From positions 1 through 13,329 of the forward strand of contig DVEE01000292.1 of NCBI GenBank assembly GCA_015295885.1: 13,329 bases of DNA, read 5' to 3'. The notes under the pieces were generated by a model. That model was not told the DNA's origin, made no database searches, and saw only the letters and a list, made by a program, of their open reading frames with translations. The position numbers and the translations under genes are program-made. This document shows positions 6,446 to 13,329 of the stretch, in pieces. This stretch comes from Leptolyngbyaceae cyanobacterium M65_K2018_010. GTDB lineage: Bacteria; Cyanobacteriota; Cyanobacteriia; Phormidesmidales; Phormidesmidaceae. Numbering within the stretch: the stretch's first letter is position 1; each line of letters opens with the position of its first letter.

Positions 6446-7303
6446 ATGACCATGGCGGCTGACCCTAGACCAGGGCACCTCTACGTGGTAGGTACGCCCC
6501 TGGGCAATTTAGAGGATATGAGCTTTCGAGCGGTGCGGATTCTACAATCTGTAGACCTGATTGCAGCGGAAGATACTCGTCATACGGGTAAGCTGTTGCA
6601 GCATTTTCAAATCACCACCCCTCAGGTGAGCTATCACGCCCACAATCGCCAGAGTCGCATGGGCGACCTGCTGCGCCACCTGAACGTTCAGCGGCACTCC
6701 GTGGCATTGGTCTCCGATGCGGGTATGCCGGGCATTTCCGATCCGGGCTATGAGCTGATTGCCGCTTGTATTCAGGCGGGGGTTCCAGTGGTTCCCATAC
6801 CGGGGCCAACCGCGGCCATCACGGCGCTCTGTGTCTCGGGGTTGCCCAGCGATCGCTTCGTCTTTGAAGGATTTCTTCCTCTCAAGGGCACCGCCCGGAC
6901 TGCCCGCCTAGAAGTCCTAGGCCAGGAAGATCGCACCATCATCCTTTACGAAGCGCCCCACAAGCTGGTGAAAACCCTGGCGGATTTAGGTGAGGTCTTG
7001 GGATGCGATCGCCCCATCACCCTAGGGCGTGAACTCACCAAGCGGTTCGAGGAGTTTTGGTATGGCACCCTAGCCGGTGCCCTTGATCGCTACCAGAACG
7101 AAGCACCCAAGGGAGAATTTACCCTGGTCGTGCAGGGGGCAACCCGCCACGATCCAGTCTTGTCTGAACAAGCCTTAAAAACAGAGCTCGAGCAACTCCT
7201 TCAGCAAGGGTTTTCCAGGGCGGAGGCTAGCCGTCAGTTGGCGAGAGCTACCGGGCAATCCAGGAAGGCAATCTATCAACTCTCCCTCAGCCTAGAGGGC
7301 TAG
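6446..7303 (+). CDS. rsmI: 16S rRNA (cytidine1402-2'-O)-methyltransferase
   Basis: RsmI adds the 2'-O-methyl group to C1402 of 16S rRNA in the ribosomal P site, using S-adenosylmethionine; together with RsmH it tunes decoding fidelity. The 285 residues show the tetrapyrrole-methylase-type fold with the expected motifs: YVVGTPLGNLEDMSFRAVRI (14-33), AAEDTRHTGKLL (40-51), VALVSDAGMPGISDPGYE (86-103), VPIPGPTAAITAL (116-128), TIILYEAPHKL, and GEFTLVVQG. A C-terminal helical segment ends in SRAEASRQLARATGQSRKAI. The ATG at 6446 follows AAGGGTGG by a few bases; an alternative ATG at 6452 would lose only two residues. It is downstream of the second Uma2 gene by 10 bases and followed by a decayed Uma2 copy, so it is probably the last working gene of the transcript. 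Confidence 0.95.
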   Translation: MTMAADPRPGHLYVVGTPLGNLEDMSFRAVRILQSVDLIAAEDTRHTGKLLQHFQITTPQVSYHAHNRQSRMGDLLRHLNVQRHSVALVSDAGMPGISDPGYELIAACIQAGVPVVPIPGPTAAITALCVSGLPSDRFVFEGFLPLKGTARTARLEVLGQEDRTIILYEAPHKLVKTLADLGEVLGCDRPITLGRELTKRFEEFWYGTLAGALDRYQNEAPKGEFTLVVQGATRHDPVLSEQALKTELEQLLQQGFSRAEASRQLARATGQSRKAIYQLSLSLEG

Positions 7304-7404
7304 CCCAACTCCTTACTTTGAAAGCTATCCGTAGCATCCTGTCAACTTATTGGCAAAAAAGATGCGGCGTTCTAGCTTGGGGGGTCTTGAGTGACGAGCC
7401 CCCG

Positions 7405-7660
7405 ATGGAAACCGAACTGCACCTGCGGCAAATGCTGCATTGCCCTGAACGAACAAGGGCGCCTGTGGAGCCAACAGCTAGAGCTCTATCTCGGCGTGGA
7501 GAGGCATCGGCTCCGCTTCTTCTCCCCGGAAGGCAACCTGATTACTACCCCTGAAGAAGCCGCGACCCAAGAGCAGCATCAGGCCGAACAAGCCCGCCAA
7601 CGAGCTGACCGACTCGCAGCTAAGGTCAGAGAACTCGGAGTTGACCCCGATAGTGTGTAA
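7405..7660 (+). pseudogene. Decayed Uma2 (DUF820) fragment, 5'-truncated and frameshifted
   Basis: Only the C-terminal third of an Uma2-family protein remains. In one frame METELHLRQMLHCP is read (from 7405); it runs to about 7446, where the frame must move by one base to continue as NEQGRLWSQQLELYLG. That frame goes on with RLRFFSPEGNLITTPEEAA, a charged coiled coil (EQHQAEQARQRADRLAAKV) and the tail RELGVDPDSV, ending at the TAA at 7658-7660. RLWSxQLxLYLG, FFxPEGNLxTPEEAA and the LGVDPD tail are typical of the end of cyanobacterial Uma2 proteins. The nuclease core with its PD and ExK motifs is missing. The fragment lies 101 bases after rsmI and points the same way. Confidence 0.75.
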
Positions 7661-7706
7661 GCCTCGAAGTCCTCTGCTTGGCGGGTTATGGGACAGCTAC
7701 CCTCAC

Positions 7707-7733
7707 AAAAAAGGGAAAGCTCAGGCTTTCCCC
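7707..7733 (-). terminator. Intrinsic terminator of clpC
   Basis: On the minus strand GGGAAAGC and GCTTTCCC (7713-7732 in window coordinates) form a perfect 8-base-pair stem with a 4-base loop, directly followed by six T residues (A at 7707-7712 on the + strand). It lies about 63 bases past the clpC stop. The T run is only on the minus-strand side, so it should end the clpC transcript and not one reading from rsmI. Confidence 0.85.
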
Positions 7734-7762
7734 TACGGCAACACATTGTTTCTCAAGGAAGC

Positions 7763-7786
7763 AGGTGAGGTAGACTCAGCTCACCT
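7763..7786. repeat. Inverted repeat just after the clpC stop
   Basis: AGGTGAG at 7763-7769 and CTCACCT at 7780-7786 form a perfect 7-base-pair stem around 10 bases, starting 10 bases past the clpC stop codon. No T run follows on either side, so it is not itself an intrinsic terminator. It may protect the 3' end of the clpC message or simply be incidental. Confidence 0.35.
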
Positions 7787-7795
7787 AACCCGCCC

Positions 7796-10261
7796 CTAGC
7801 TCTCGGCGGAAATCAATTCACGCCGGTGCTCGGCTTGAATCGTGACCTTGCCGCTGTCGTCTACATCGACCGTAGCGGTATCGCCATCAACTAGACGCCC
7901 GGAGAGAATTTCTTCGGCCAGGGTGTCTTCTAGTAGGCGCATGATTGCCCGGCGCAGGGGGCGAGCCCCATAGCTGGGGTTGTAGCCCTCTTCCACCAAG
8001 CGCTCCTTGAAGCGCTCGGTGACTTGCAGGTTGATGTTCTTCTCGGTCAATCGGTTGAACACTTCCTTCAGCAGGATGTCGGCAATTTCCTTGACTTCGT
8101 CCTTGGTGAGCTGACGGAAGACAATGATTTCATCTAGGCGGTTGAGGAATTCTGGACGGAAGTATTGCTTCAGTTCCTCATTCACCAGGGAGCGAATCCG
8201 GTTGTACTGGGACTCGGCCTGGTCTTGCTCAAACTCAAAGCCAAGGCCACCGCCACCCTTTTCAATCACCTTAGAGCCGATGTTGGAGGTCATAATTAGC
8301 AGGGTGTTCTTAAAGTCCACCGTGCGACCTTTGGCGTCAGTAAGGCGACCGTCTTCTAGAATTTGCAACAGCATATTGAAGACGTCAGGGTGGGCCTTTT
8401 CAATTTCGTCAAAGAGCACCACCGTGTAGGGCCGACGGCGTACCGCTTCAGTCAATTGACCGCCTTCGTTGTAGCCCACGTAGCCCGGCGGAGAGCCAAT
8501 CAGTTTGGAAACGGTATGCCGCTCCATGAACTCTGACATATCCAGGCGAATCATGGCATCTTCGGAGCCGAAGAAGTAGGAGGCCAGGGACTTGGCCAAT
8601 TCAGTTTTACCTACCCCAGTAGGGCCGGAAAAGACAAAGCTAGCAATGGGCCGGTTGGGATTCTTAAGCCCCACCCGAGCTCGCCGAATGGCCCGAGAAA
8701 TCGCCTTAACCGCCTCATCTTGACCGACTAGACGTTGGTGCAGGGTATCTTCCATGTGGAGAAGCTTTTCGGACTCAGACTCGGTGAGTTTATTGACGGG
8801 CACCCCTGTCCAGGACGCCACAATCTGGGCAATATCCTCTTCGCCGACTACGGGCTGGTCCTCACCCTCGGCATCTTCAGTGGCTTTATTTTGTGCAATG
8901 GCTCGGATCTCAGCCTTGAGTTCCATTTCGCGATCGCGCAGTTCACCGGCCTTATCAAAGTCCTGGGCTCGAACAGCATTGTCCTTATCCTTAAGCACCT
9001 GGCGTAGTTCTCGATCCTTTTCCTTGGCTTCAGGAGGAAGCTGGGAGTTGATCAGGCGCACTCGAGAACCGGCTTCATCAATCAGGTCGATGGCTTTGTC
9101 GGGCAAATAACGGTCAGAGATATATCGATCGGAGAGTTTGGCCGCGGCTTCCAGAGCCTCGTCAGAAATTTTCAGTTTGTGATGCTTCTCGTAGCGATCG
9201 CGCAGCCCGTGGAGAATTTCAATGGTTTCATCAACACTGGGTTCACCCACCATCACCGGCTGAAAACGACGCTCCAGGGCCGCATCCCGCTCGATGTGCT
9301 TGCGATACTCATCCAGGGTGGTGGCCCCGATGCACTGGAGCTCACCGCGGGCTAAGGCTGGCTTGAGAATGTTGGCGGCGTCAATAGCTCCTTCGGCGGC
9401 ACCAGCCCCGATCAAAGTATGCACTTCATCGATCACCAGGATGACGTTGCCAGCGGAGCGGATCTCATCCATGATCTTCTTCAGCCGCTCTTCAAATTCA
9501 CCCCGATACTTGGTTCCGGCCACCAGCAAACCAATATCCAGGGTGACCACCCGGCGGTCTTCCAGAATGTCGGGCACATCGCCATTACCAATGCGCTGGG
9601 CTAACCCCTCTGCGATCGCCGTTTTACCTACCCCAGGTTCCCCAATCAGAACCGGGTTGTTCTTAGTCCGCCGACCCAGAATTTGTATCACCCGCTCAAT
9701 TTCTTTCTGACGACCGACCACGGGGTCCAGCTTACCCTCAGAGGCAAGTTGGGTCAGGTTAGAACCAAACTCGTCCAGGGTGGGAGTTTTGGTACGGCCC
9801 TGGCCGCCTCCAGCAGAAACCTCAGCGGTTTCACCCAGCATCCGAATCACCTGGGTGCGTACCTTAGACAGGTCAACCCCTAGGTTCTCTAGCACCCGAG
9901 CCGCAACCCCCTCGCCTTCGCGAATCAGTCCCAGTAGCAAGTGCTCAGTACCGATGTAGTTGTGACCCAGTTGACGAGCCTCTTCCAGCGAGAGTTCAAG
10001 CACCCGCTTTGCCCGTGGGGTGAAGGGGATTTCCACCGCGACAAACCCAGAGCCACGGCCGATGATCTTTTCTACCTCGATGCGGGCATCCTTGAGGTTT
10101 ACTCCCATGGATTTCAAGACCTTGGCGGCCACGCCCGTGCCTTCTCCAATCAACCCTAGAAGGATTTGCTCAGTGCCCACAAAGTTGTGGCCCAGACGAC
10201 GAGCCTCTTCCTGGGCCAGCATGATAACCTTAATGGCTTTTTCTGTGAAGCGTTCAAACAT
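7796..10261 (-). CDS. clpC: ClpC, Hsp100 AAA+ unfoldase of the Clp protease
   Basis: ClpC unfolds substrate proteins and feeds them to the ClpP/ClpR proteolytic core; it is normally essential in cyanobacteria. From the ATG at 10261 the protein has 821 residues, the usual cyanobacterial length. Order of parts: two Clp-N repeats (about 1-145, with LGHNFVGTEQILLGL and LGHNYIGTEHLLLGL), AAA-1 with Walker A GEPGVGKT (207-214) and Walker B ending at D278/E279, a UVR-type middle coiled coil (about 415-455), then AAA-2 with GPTGVGKT (546-553) and Walker B ending at D618/E619. The LGF tripeptide at 673-675 (GGGGLGFEFE) is the ClpP-docking loop. The frame is open 24 codons further to an ATG at 10333, but MFERFTEKAIKV is the conserved N-terminus, AGGTGA lies 11 bases before it, and an extended -10 lies between the two ATGs. 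It has its own terminator. Confidence 0.97.
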   Translation of the reverse strand: MFERFTEKAIKVIMLAQEEARRLGHNFVGTEQILLGLIGEGTGVAAKVLKSMGVNLKDARIEVEKIIGRGSGFVAVEIPFTPRAKRVLELSLEEARQLGHNYIGTEHLLLGLIREGEGVAARVLENLGVDLSKVRTQVIRMLGETAEVSAGGGQGRTKTPTLDEFGSNLTQLASEGKLDPVVGRQKEIERVIQILGRRTKNNPVLIGEPGVGKTAIAEGLAQRIGNGDVPDILEDRRVVTLDIGLLVAGTKYRGEFEERLKKIMDEIRSAGNVILVIDEVHTLIGAGAAEGAIDAANILKPALARGELQCIGATTLDEYRKHIERDAALERRFQPVMVGEPSVDETIEILHGLRDRYEKHHKLKISDEALEAAAKLSDRYISDRYLPDKAIDLIDEAGSRVRLINSQLPPEAKEKDRELRQVLKDKDNAVRAQDFDKAGELRDREMELKAEIRAIAQNKATEDAEGEDQPVVGEEDIAQIVASWTGVPVNKLTESESEKLLHMEDTLHQRLVGQDEAVKAISRAIRRARVGLKNPNRPIASFVFSGPTGVGKTELAKSLASYFFGSEDAMIRLDMSEFMERHTVSKLIGSPPGYVGYNEGGQLTEAVRRRPYTVVLFDEIEKAHPDVFNMLLQILEDGRLTDAKGRTVDFKNTLLIMTSNIGSKVIEKGGGGLGFEFEQDQAESQYNRIRSLVNEELKQYFRPEFLNRLDEIIVFRQLTKDEVKEIADILLKEVFNRLTEKNINLQVTERFKERLVEEGYNPSYGARPLRRAIMRLLEDTLAEEILSGRLVDGDTATVDVDDSGKVTIQAEHRRELISAES

Positions 10262-10272
10262 GATGGTAATAA

Positions 10273-10307
10273 TCACCTGGTGCGTGCCGGATAGGGAAAT
10301 TCTAGCA
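10273..10307 (-). promoter_or_regulatory. clpC promoter (extended -10) and ribosome binding site
   Basis: On the minus strand TGCTAGAAT (10299-10307) is an extended -10 element (TGn plus TAGAAT, one mismatch to TATAAT) with no strong -35, as is common for extended -10 promoters. It predicts a transcript start near 10292 and a leader of about 30 bases. A Shine-Dalgarno-like AGGTGA at 10273-10278 lies 11 bases before the ATG at 10261. Together these decide the clpC start, because the upstream in-frame ATG at 10333 would fall before the transcript begins. Confidence 0.5.
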
Positions 10308-10448
10308 CAGCAATTTTTGTGGATTGTGACCAACCAAACAGGTGGTTTTACGACCTCTTAGCGCTTCTCTAGAGGCTGGCAAAGCCAGACGGGATCACGC
10401 TACCCCAGAGCCTTGGACTCTCCTAAATGTAAATTTTCTCAACATTAA

Positions 10449-10472
10449 AGGTTCGGTTTTAGGTTCGGTTTG
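10449..10472. repeat. 12-bp tandem duplication across the rimI stop codon
   Basis: AGGTTCGGTTTT (10449-10460) is followed immediately by AGGTTCGGTTTG (10461-10472), identical except at the last base. The rimI stop (TAA on the minus strand, 10459-10461) spans the junction. The last residues NRT are encoded by the inner copy, and the outer copy lies in the 3' untranslated region. Confidence 0.85.
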
Positions 10473-11058
10473 CTACATCTTTTTCGTCCAAAATCTGCCA
10501 GCCTTGCTGCCTTAACCGATTAGCGGAAGCAATCCGTCTAATCCGTAAGTTTTCCTGAAAAGTTGAGTTTTTGAGGGAGTTCTGCCAGAGAATCAGCGCA
10601 TCCTCCCCGTCGGGGTAGTAAGCTTTGCGATTCCCCAATGGCTCAAAGCCAAAGCTTTCGTACAGGTTGAGGGCTACTTGGTTAGACGCCCGAACCTCCA
10701 GGGTGGCCCGTTTGAGGCCTTGCTGACAAGCGGCTACCAACAACTGGACCAGCAACCATTGCCCCAAGCCTCGTCGTTGGTAGCGGGGATCGACGCCTAA
10801 AACAGTGATGTGGGCTTCGTCCAGAATAGCCCAGTAACACCCTAGGCCAATGATTTCCATACCCGTCATCTGAGCGGCCGATGGATGTGACCCAGAATCT
10901 TGGTTAGGTTGGCTGAGCACCCGCAAACAACTGTTAGGGCTCTCAATTTCCCGACGATAACCGGTTTCCGACCACAGCCCCCCCAGCGATCGCCGGTCCA
11001 GTTCTACTAGAGCTGGTACATCGGCTAGACCCGGGGCTCGGCAGAAAAGTTCACCCAC
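10459..11058 (-). CDS. rimI: GNAT acetyltransferase, probable ribosomal protein bS18 alanine N-acetyltransferase
   Basis: RimI acetylates the N-terminal alanine of ribosomal protein bS18 using acetyl-CoA. The 199 residues show the GNAT fold: beta strand and motif A with HITVLGVDPRYQRRGLGQWL (QRRGLG, 94-99, the acetyl-CoA pyrophosphate loop), then TLEVRASNQVALNLYESFGF (119-138) and YYPDGEDALILW, which are the RimI-type motifs. Two features are longer than in the compact enterobacterial protein: a polar insertion at about residues 49-66 and a C-terminal basic tail of about 38 residues after LILWQN. The start is a GTG at 11058. An in-frame stop lies eight codons upstream and there is no other start codon between, so GTG is the best choice. 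No Shine-Dalgarno is visible. Specificity for bS18 is assigned by family; other GNAT substrates cannot be excluded. Confidence 0.85.
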   Translation of the reverse strand: MGELFCRAPGLADVPALVELDRRSLGGLWSETGYRREIESPNSCLRVLSQPNQDSGSHPSAAQMTGMEIIGLGCYWAILDEAHITVLGVDPRYQRRGLGQWLLVQLLVAACQQGLKRATLEVRASNQVALNLYESFGFEPLGNRKAYYPDGEDALILWQNSLKNSTFQENLRIRRIASANRLRQQGWQILDEKDVANRT

Positions 11059-11085
11059 CGTTGCACAAAACTGACACAGCCCTTA

Positions 11086-11091
11086 ATTGTA
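11086..11091 (-). promoter_or_regulatory. Possible rimI -10 element
   Basis: TACAAT on the minus strand matches the -10 consensus in five of six bases and lies 27 bases upstream of the GTG start. No clear -35 is present at 16-18 bases. On the opposite strand TTGACT at 11114-11119 looks like a -35 for lysA, but no good -10 follows at the right distance, so I do not annotate a lysA promoter. Confidence 0.3.
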
Positions 11092-11199
11092 CACTGGTTT
11101 ACTAGGTGGCTAGTTGACTGCGCTGGGGCCCTCATCCCAACTCAATCCCAGCTAAATACCCTTAACTCCCTTTTGAACCTATTGCCATAGCACCTCCCC

Positions 11200-12615
11200 A
11201 TGACCTCTACTTCATTGCCTGCAAGCGACAATTTGGGCAGCCGTCGATACCTGGCCTCCCTCCAAGCGGATTCCAACGCTGCCCCCAACCAGCACCTACT
11301 ACCCTTAACGGCAACGGTTACTGCCACCGATCACCTGGCTATTGGCGGCTGTGATGTCGTGGCTCTAGTCGAGCAATTTGGTTCGCCTCTATATATTCTC
11401 GACGACCACACCCTACGGACGGCCTGCCGCCAGTACCAGCAAAGTTTTGAGCGTTTCTATCCCGGTCAGGCCCTGGTTCTCTATGCCTCTAAGGCCTGGA
11501 GTTGTTTGGCCCTATGCGCCATTGTCGCCGCGGAGGGCCTAGGTGTGGATGTGGTGTCGGCGGGGGAACTGATGACCGCCATCGAAGCCGGGGTTAACGC
11601 TGAGAAAATTTACTTCCACGGCAATAATAAAGCCTACGCTGAGCTGGAGTTGGCCCTAGAGGTCGGCTGCCGCGTAGTTGTGGATAACTGGTTAGAACTC
11701 AAAACCCTAGGTGAAATGGCTACCCACCAGGGAAAAGTTGTGCCGATCCTGGTACGCATTACCCCCGGTATCGAGTGCCATACCCACGAATACATTCGTA
11801 CCGGTCATTTGGATAGCAAGTTTGGCTTCGATCCTGACCAGATTGAGTCCGTGTTTGAATTCCTGGCCACGCAGCCTCAACTGCACTGTCTAGGGGTGCA
11901 CGCCCACATCGGCTCTCAAATTTTTGAACTCAATCCCCACGTTGATCTAGGCGGGGTCATGGCTGGCTGGCTAGTCACTGCCCAGCGCTATGGCCTGACA
12001 CTGACTGAACTTGACGTTGGCGGAGGGCTCGGTATTCGCTATACCGAAAGCGATGATCCACCCAGTATTGAGGCCTGGGTTAAAGCCGTTTGCGACAGCG
12101 TCATCGCCGCCTGTCAGGCTGAACAGATTCCTCTACCCCGGTTGCTCTGTGAGCCAGGGCGATCCCTGATTGGTCCAGCCTGTGTAACGGCCTACCGGGT
12201 TGGTAGTCAGAAAGAAGTTCCGGGATTACGCACCTATGTAGCCGTGGATGGGGGCATGTCAGACAATCCCCGGCCCATTACCTACCAATCCGTTTACCGC
12301 GCCCTAGTTGCTAACCGCATGTCAGAGCCTCTTACGGAAACGGTGACCCTGGCCGGTAAACATTGTGAGTCTGGAGATATTCTGATTCAGTCAGCCCCTT
12401 TACCAGCTCTCCGCGCGGAGGATGTGGTCACGATTGCTGCGACCGGTGCCTACAATTACAGCATGGCGTCAAACTACAACCGAGTCCCGAGACCTGCCGC
12501 TGTGCTGGTTAAAGATGGTGAAGCTCACCTGATCATCCGTCGAGAGACGCTCCAGGACCTACTGCGTCAGGATTGCTTACCAGAAACCTTAAGTCGGCCT
12601 TTCGAGTCCCCTTAG
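11200..12615 (+). CDS. lysA: Diaminopimelate decarboxylase
   Basis: LysA decarboxylates meso-diaminopimelate to L-lysine, the last step of lysine biosynthesis, with pyridoxal phosphate. The 471 residues form the alanine-racemase-type barrel plus the C-terminal beta domain of group IV decarboxylases. Visible landmarks are K98 in VLYASKAWSC (Schiff-base lysine), GVHAHIGSQI, LDVGGGLGIRY (phosphate-binding glycines), LLCEPGRSLIGPA, the HCESGDIL motif with C389 (active-site cysteine from the partner subunit) and GAYNYSMASNYN with Y418. The first 40 or so residues before HLAIGGCDVVALVEQFG are a poorly structured extension, common in cyanobacterial versions; a later start would remove it, but no obvious better ATG is present. 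cdaA follows on the same strand after 88 bases, an order I recall as common in cyanobacteria. It diverges from rimI. Confidence 0.96.
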   Translation: MTSTSLPASDNLGSRRYLASLQADSNAAPNQHLLPLTATVTATDHLAIGGCDVVALVEQFGSPLYILDDHTLRTACRQYQQSFERFYPGQALVLYASKAWSCLALCAIVAAEGLGVDVVSAGELMTAIEAGVNAEKIYFHGNNKAYAELELALEVGCRVVVDNWLELKTLGEMATHQGKVVPILVRITPGIECHTHEYIRTGHLDSKFGFDPDQIESVFEFLATQPQLHCLGVHAHIGSQIFELNPHVDLGGVMAGWLVTAQRYGLTLTELDVGGGLGIRYTESDDPPSIEAWVKAVCDSVIAACQAEQIPLPRLLCEPGRSLIGPACVTAYRVGSQKEVPGLRTYVAVDGGMSDNPRPITYQSVYRALVANRMSEPLTETVTLAGKHCESGDILIQSAPLPALRAEDVVTIAATGAYNYSMASNYNRVPRPAAVLVKDGEAHLIIRRETLQDLLRQDCLPETLSRPFESP

Positions 12616-12703
12616 GCGGTTGGTGCCCAGCTACTCAGCTTCGGGTCAAGCTGCTGCCCTGCAATACCGCTACGCCGAAACGGCATCATTCTTCTAATCC
12701 AGC

Positions 12704-13329
12704 ATGAACTACCCCTGGGAGCAATGGCTGACAAACCTAGACCGAGTCAGGTTTGCGCTTCAAGCCCTGGATATCATTCTGGTTCTGCTGCTGAGCTATG
12801 TGGTGCTGGTAATTATTGGCGAACGCCGCACCCTTTGGATGGTGCGGGGGTTGATTTTTCTAATGCTGGCCGCCGCCCTTAGTAAGTTCCTTGGCTTAGC
12901 GCTGTTAGGGTTTGTGCTCGATAAATTAGTAGTGGGCTCGGCGGTCGCCATGGCCTTCATGCTACAGGGAGAGTTTCGCCGCCTGCTCGAACTATTGGGA
13001 CAAGGCCGTTTATGGGAACTCCTGCGACCACCGCGGGAACCCTTGGTCCAACCCGATAGCGTCATCGATGAGATTGTGGATGCAGTCAAGGAACTCTCTC
13101 AAAATCGCACCGGGGCTTTGCTGATTCTAGAAATTGATAAGCCCATTGACGAACGTGACTTTTCGGTACCAGGGGTGCGGCTCAATGCCGAGGTCTCTAA
13201 GGAACTAATTCAAACCATTTTCCAGACATCAACCTTGCTCCACGACGGGGCCCTATTGATCACATCGGAGCCAGCTGTGCAAGACTTTCTCGGAGCCCCT
13301 CGCGCATCCGATCGACATCGCTCGGCGAA
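12704..13329 (+). CDS. cdaA: Membrane diadenylate cyclase CdaA (partial, cut by window edge)
   Basis: CdaA makes cyclic di-AMP from two ATP; in cyanobacteria c-di-AMP is tied to osmotic balance and night survival. 208 residues are visible. The N-terminal part has three hydrophobic segments (about 18-39, 49-70 and 73-88) ending in the cyclase-type MAFMLQGEFRRLLELLG. The DAC domain begins with RTGALLILE (135-143) and includes IFQTSTLLHDGALLI with the DGA motif at 181-183. An RHR triplet follows at 204-206, but only 20 residues after DGA, when I expect nearly 30 in this family, and the residues between do not resemble the expected (A)ASC-LPLSE segment. A shifted frame there reads IGASC, so a frameshift or deletion near 13255-13265 is suspected. 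The gene may be broken, or the sequence imperfect near this end. The ATG at 12704 has no Shine-Dalgarno. Confidence 0.85.
   Translation, partial: MNYPWEQWLTNLDRVRFALQALDIILVLLLSYVVLVIIGERRTLWMVRGLIFLMLAAALSKFLGLALLGFVLDKLVVGSAVAMAFMLQGEFRRLLELLGQGRLWELLRPPREPLVQPDSVIDEIVDAVKELSQNRTGALLILEIDKPIDERDFSVPGVRLNAEVSKELIQTIFQTSTLLHDGALLITSEPAVQDFLGAPRASDRHRSA

Noticed and set aside
5731..7303. Uma2-rsmI as a defence or restriction-modification pair
   Set aside because: A PD-(D/E)XK protein beside a methyltransferase is suggestive, but the methyltransferase is clearly the housekeeping rRNA enzyme RsmI, and Uma2 genes occur beside unrelated genes throughout cyanobacteria.
10376..10388. CTGGC-AAA-GCCAG hairpin as a rimI terminator
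   Set aside because: The stem is only 5 base pairs and no T run follows on the minus strand.
12796..13089. 97-residue open frame antisense to cdaA
   Set aside because: It is rich in Ser, Arg and Thr as expected of an antisense shadow, and the + strand there encodes clear CdaA membrane and DAC segments.

Overview
The window looks like chromosomal DNA from a cyanobacterium, probably a filamentous Leptolyngbya/Nodosilinea-like lineage (the genus level is inference). The evidence is at least eight copies of the HIP1 octamer GCGATCGC (starts at 1185, 2848, 6849, 7005, 8930, 9194, 9612, 10986), three loci of the Uma2 (DUF820) family that is expanded in cyanobacteria, cyanobacterial-type ClpC and MetH proteins, and a lysA-cdaA gene pair.

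Layout. 1-295: end of a possible upstream reading frame, then the leader of an Uma2-family gene (296-1054, +). metH (1086-4811, -), cobalamin-dependent methionine synthase, converges on that gene. uraH (5047-5406, +), 5-hydroxyisourate hydrolase, diverges from metH. A 324-base gap (5407-5730) holds a hyphenated inverted-repeat element. A second Uma2 gene (5731-6435, +) and rsmI (6446-7303, +), a 16S rRNA methyltransferase, sit 10 bases apart and probably form an operon. A truncated, frameshifted third Uma2 copy follows (7405-7660). clpC (7796-10261, -) has a clear intrinsic terminator and an extended -10 promoter. rimI (10459-11058, -) lies upstream of clpC and diverges from lysA (11200-12615, +). 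cdaA, a membrane diadenylate cyclase (12704 to the window edge, +), follows lysA.

Most genes are core housekeeping functions: methionine regeneration, purine catabolism, ribosome modification (RsmI on 16S rRNA, RimI on protein bS18), ATP-dependent proteolysis, lysine biosynthesis and c-di-AMP signalling. They do not form one pathway. LysA and CdaA are linked only loosely, since diaminopimelate and c-di-AMP both touch on cell-wall and osmotic homeostasis.

I found no convincing new multi-gene system. The most notable signals are: (1) three in-frame low-complexity insertions in metH that look like intergenic short-repeat DNA and all fall in linkers or loops; (2) the paired-arm element at 5491-5648; (3) the decayed Uma2 copy with a placeable frameshift; (4) a possible frameshift or deletion in the cdaA catalytic domain at the window edge.
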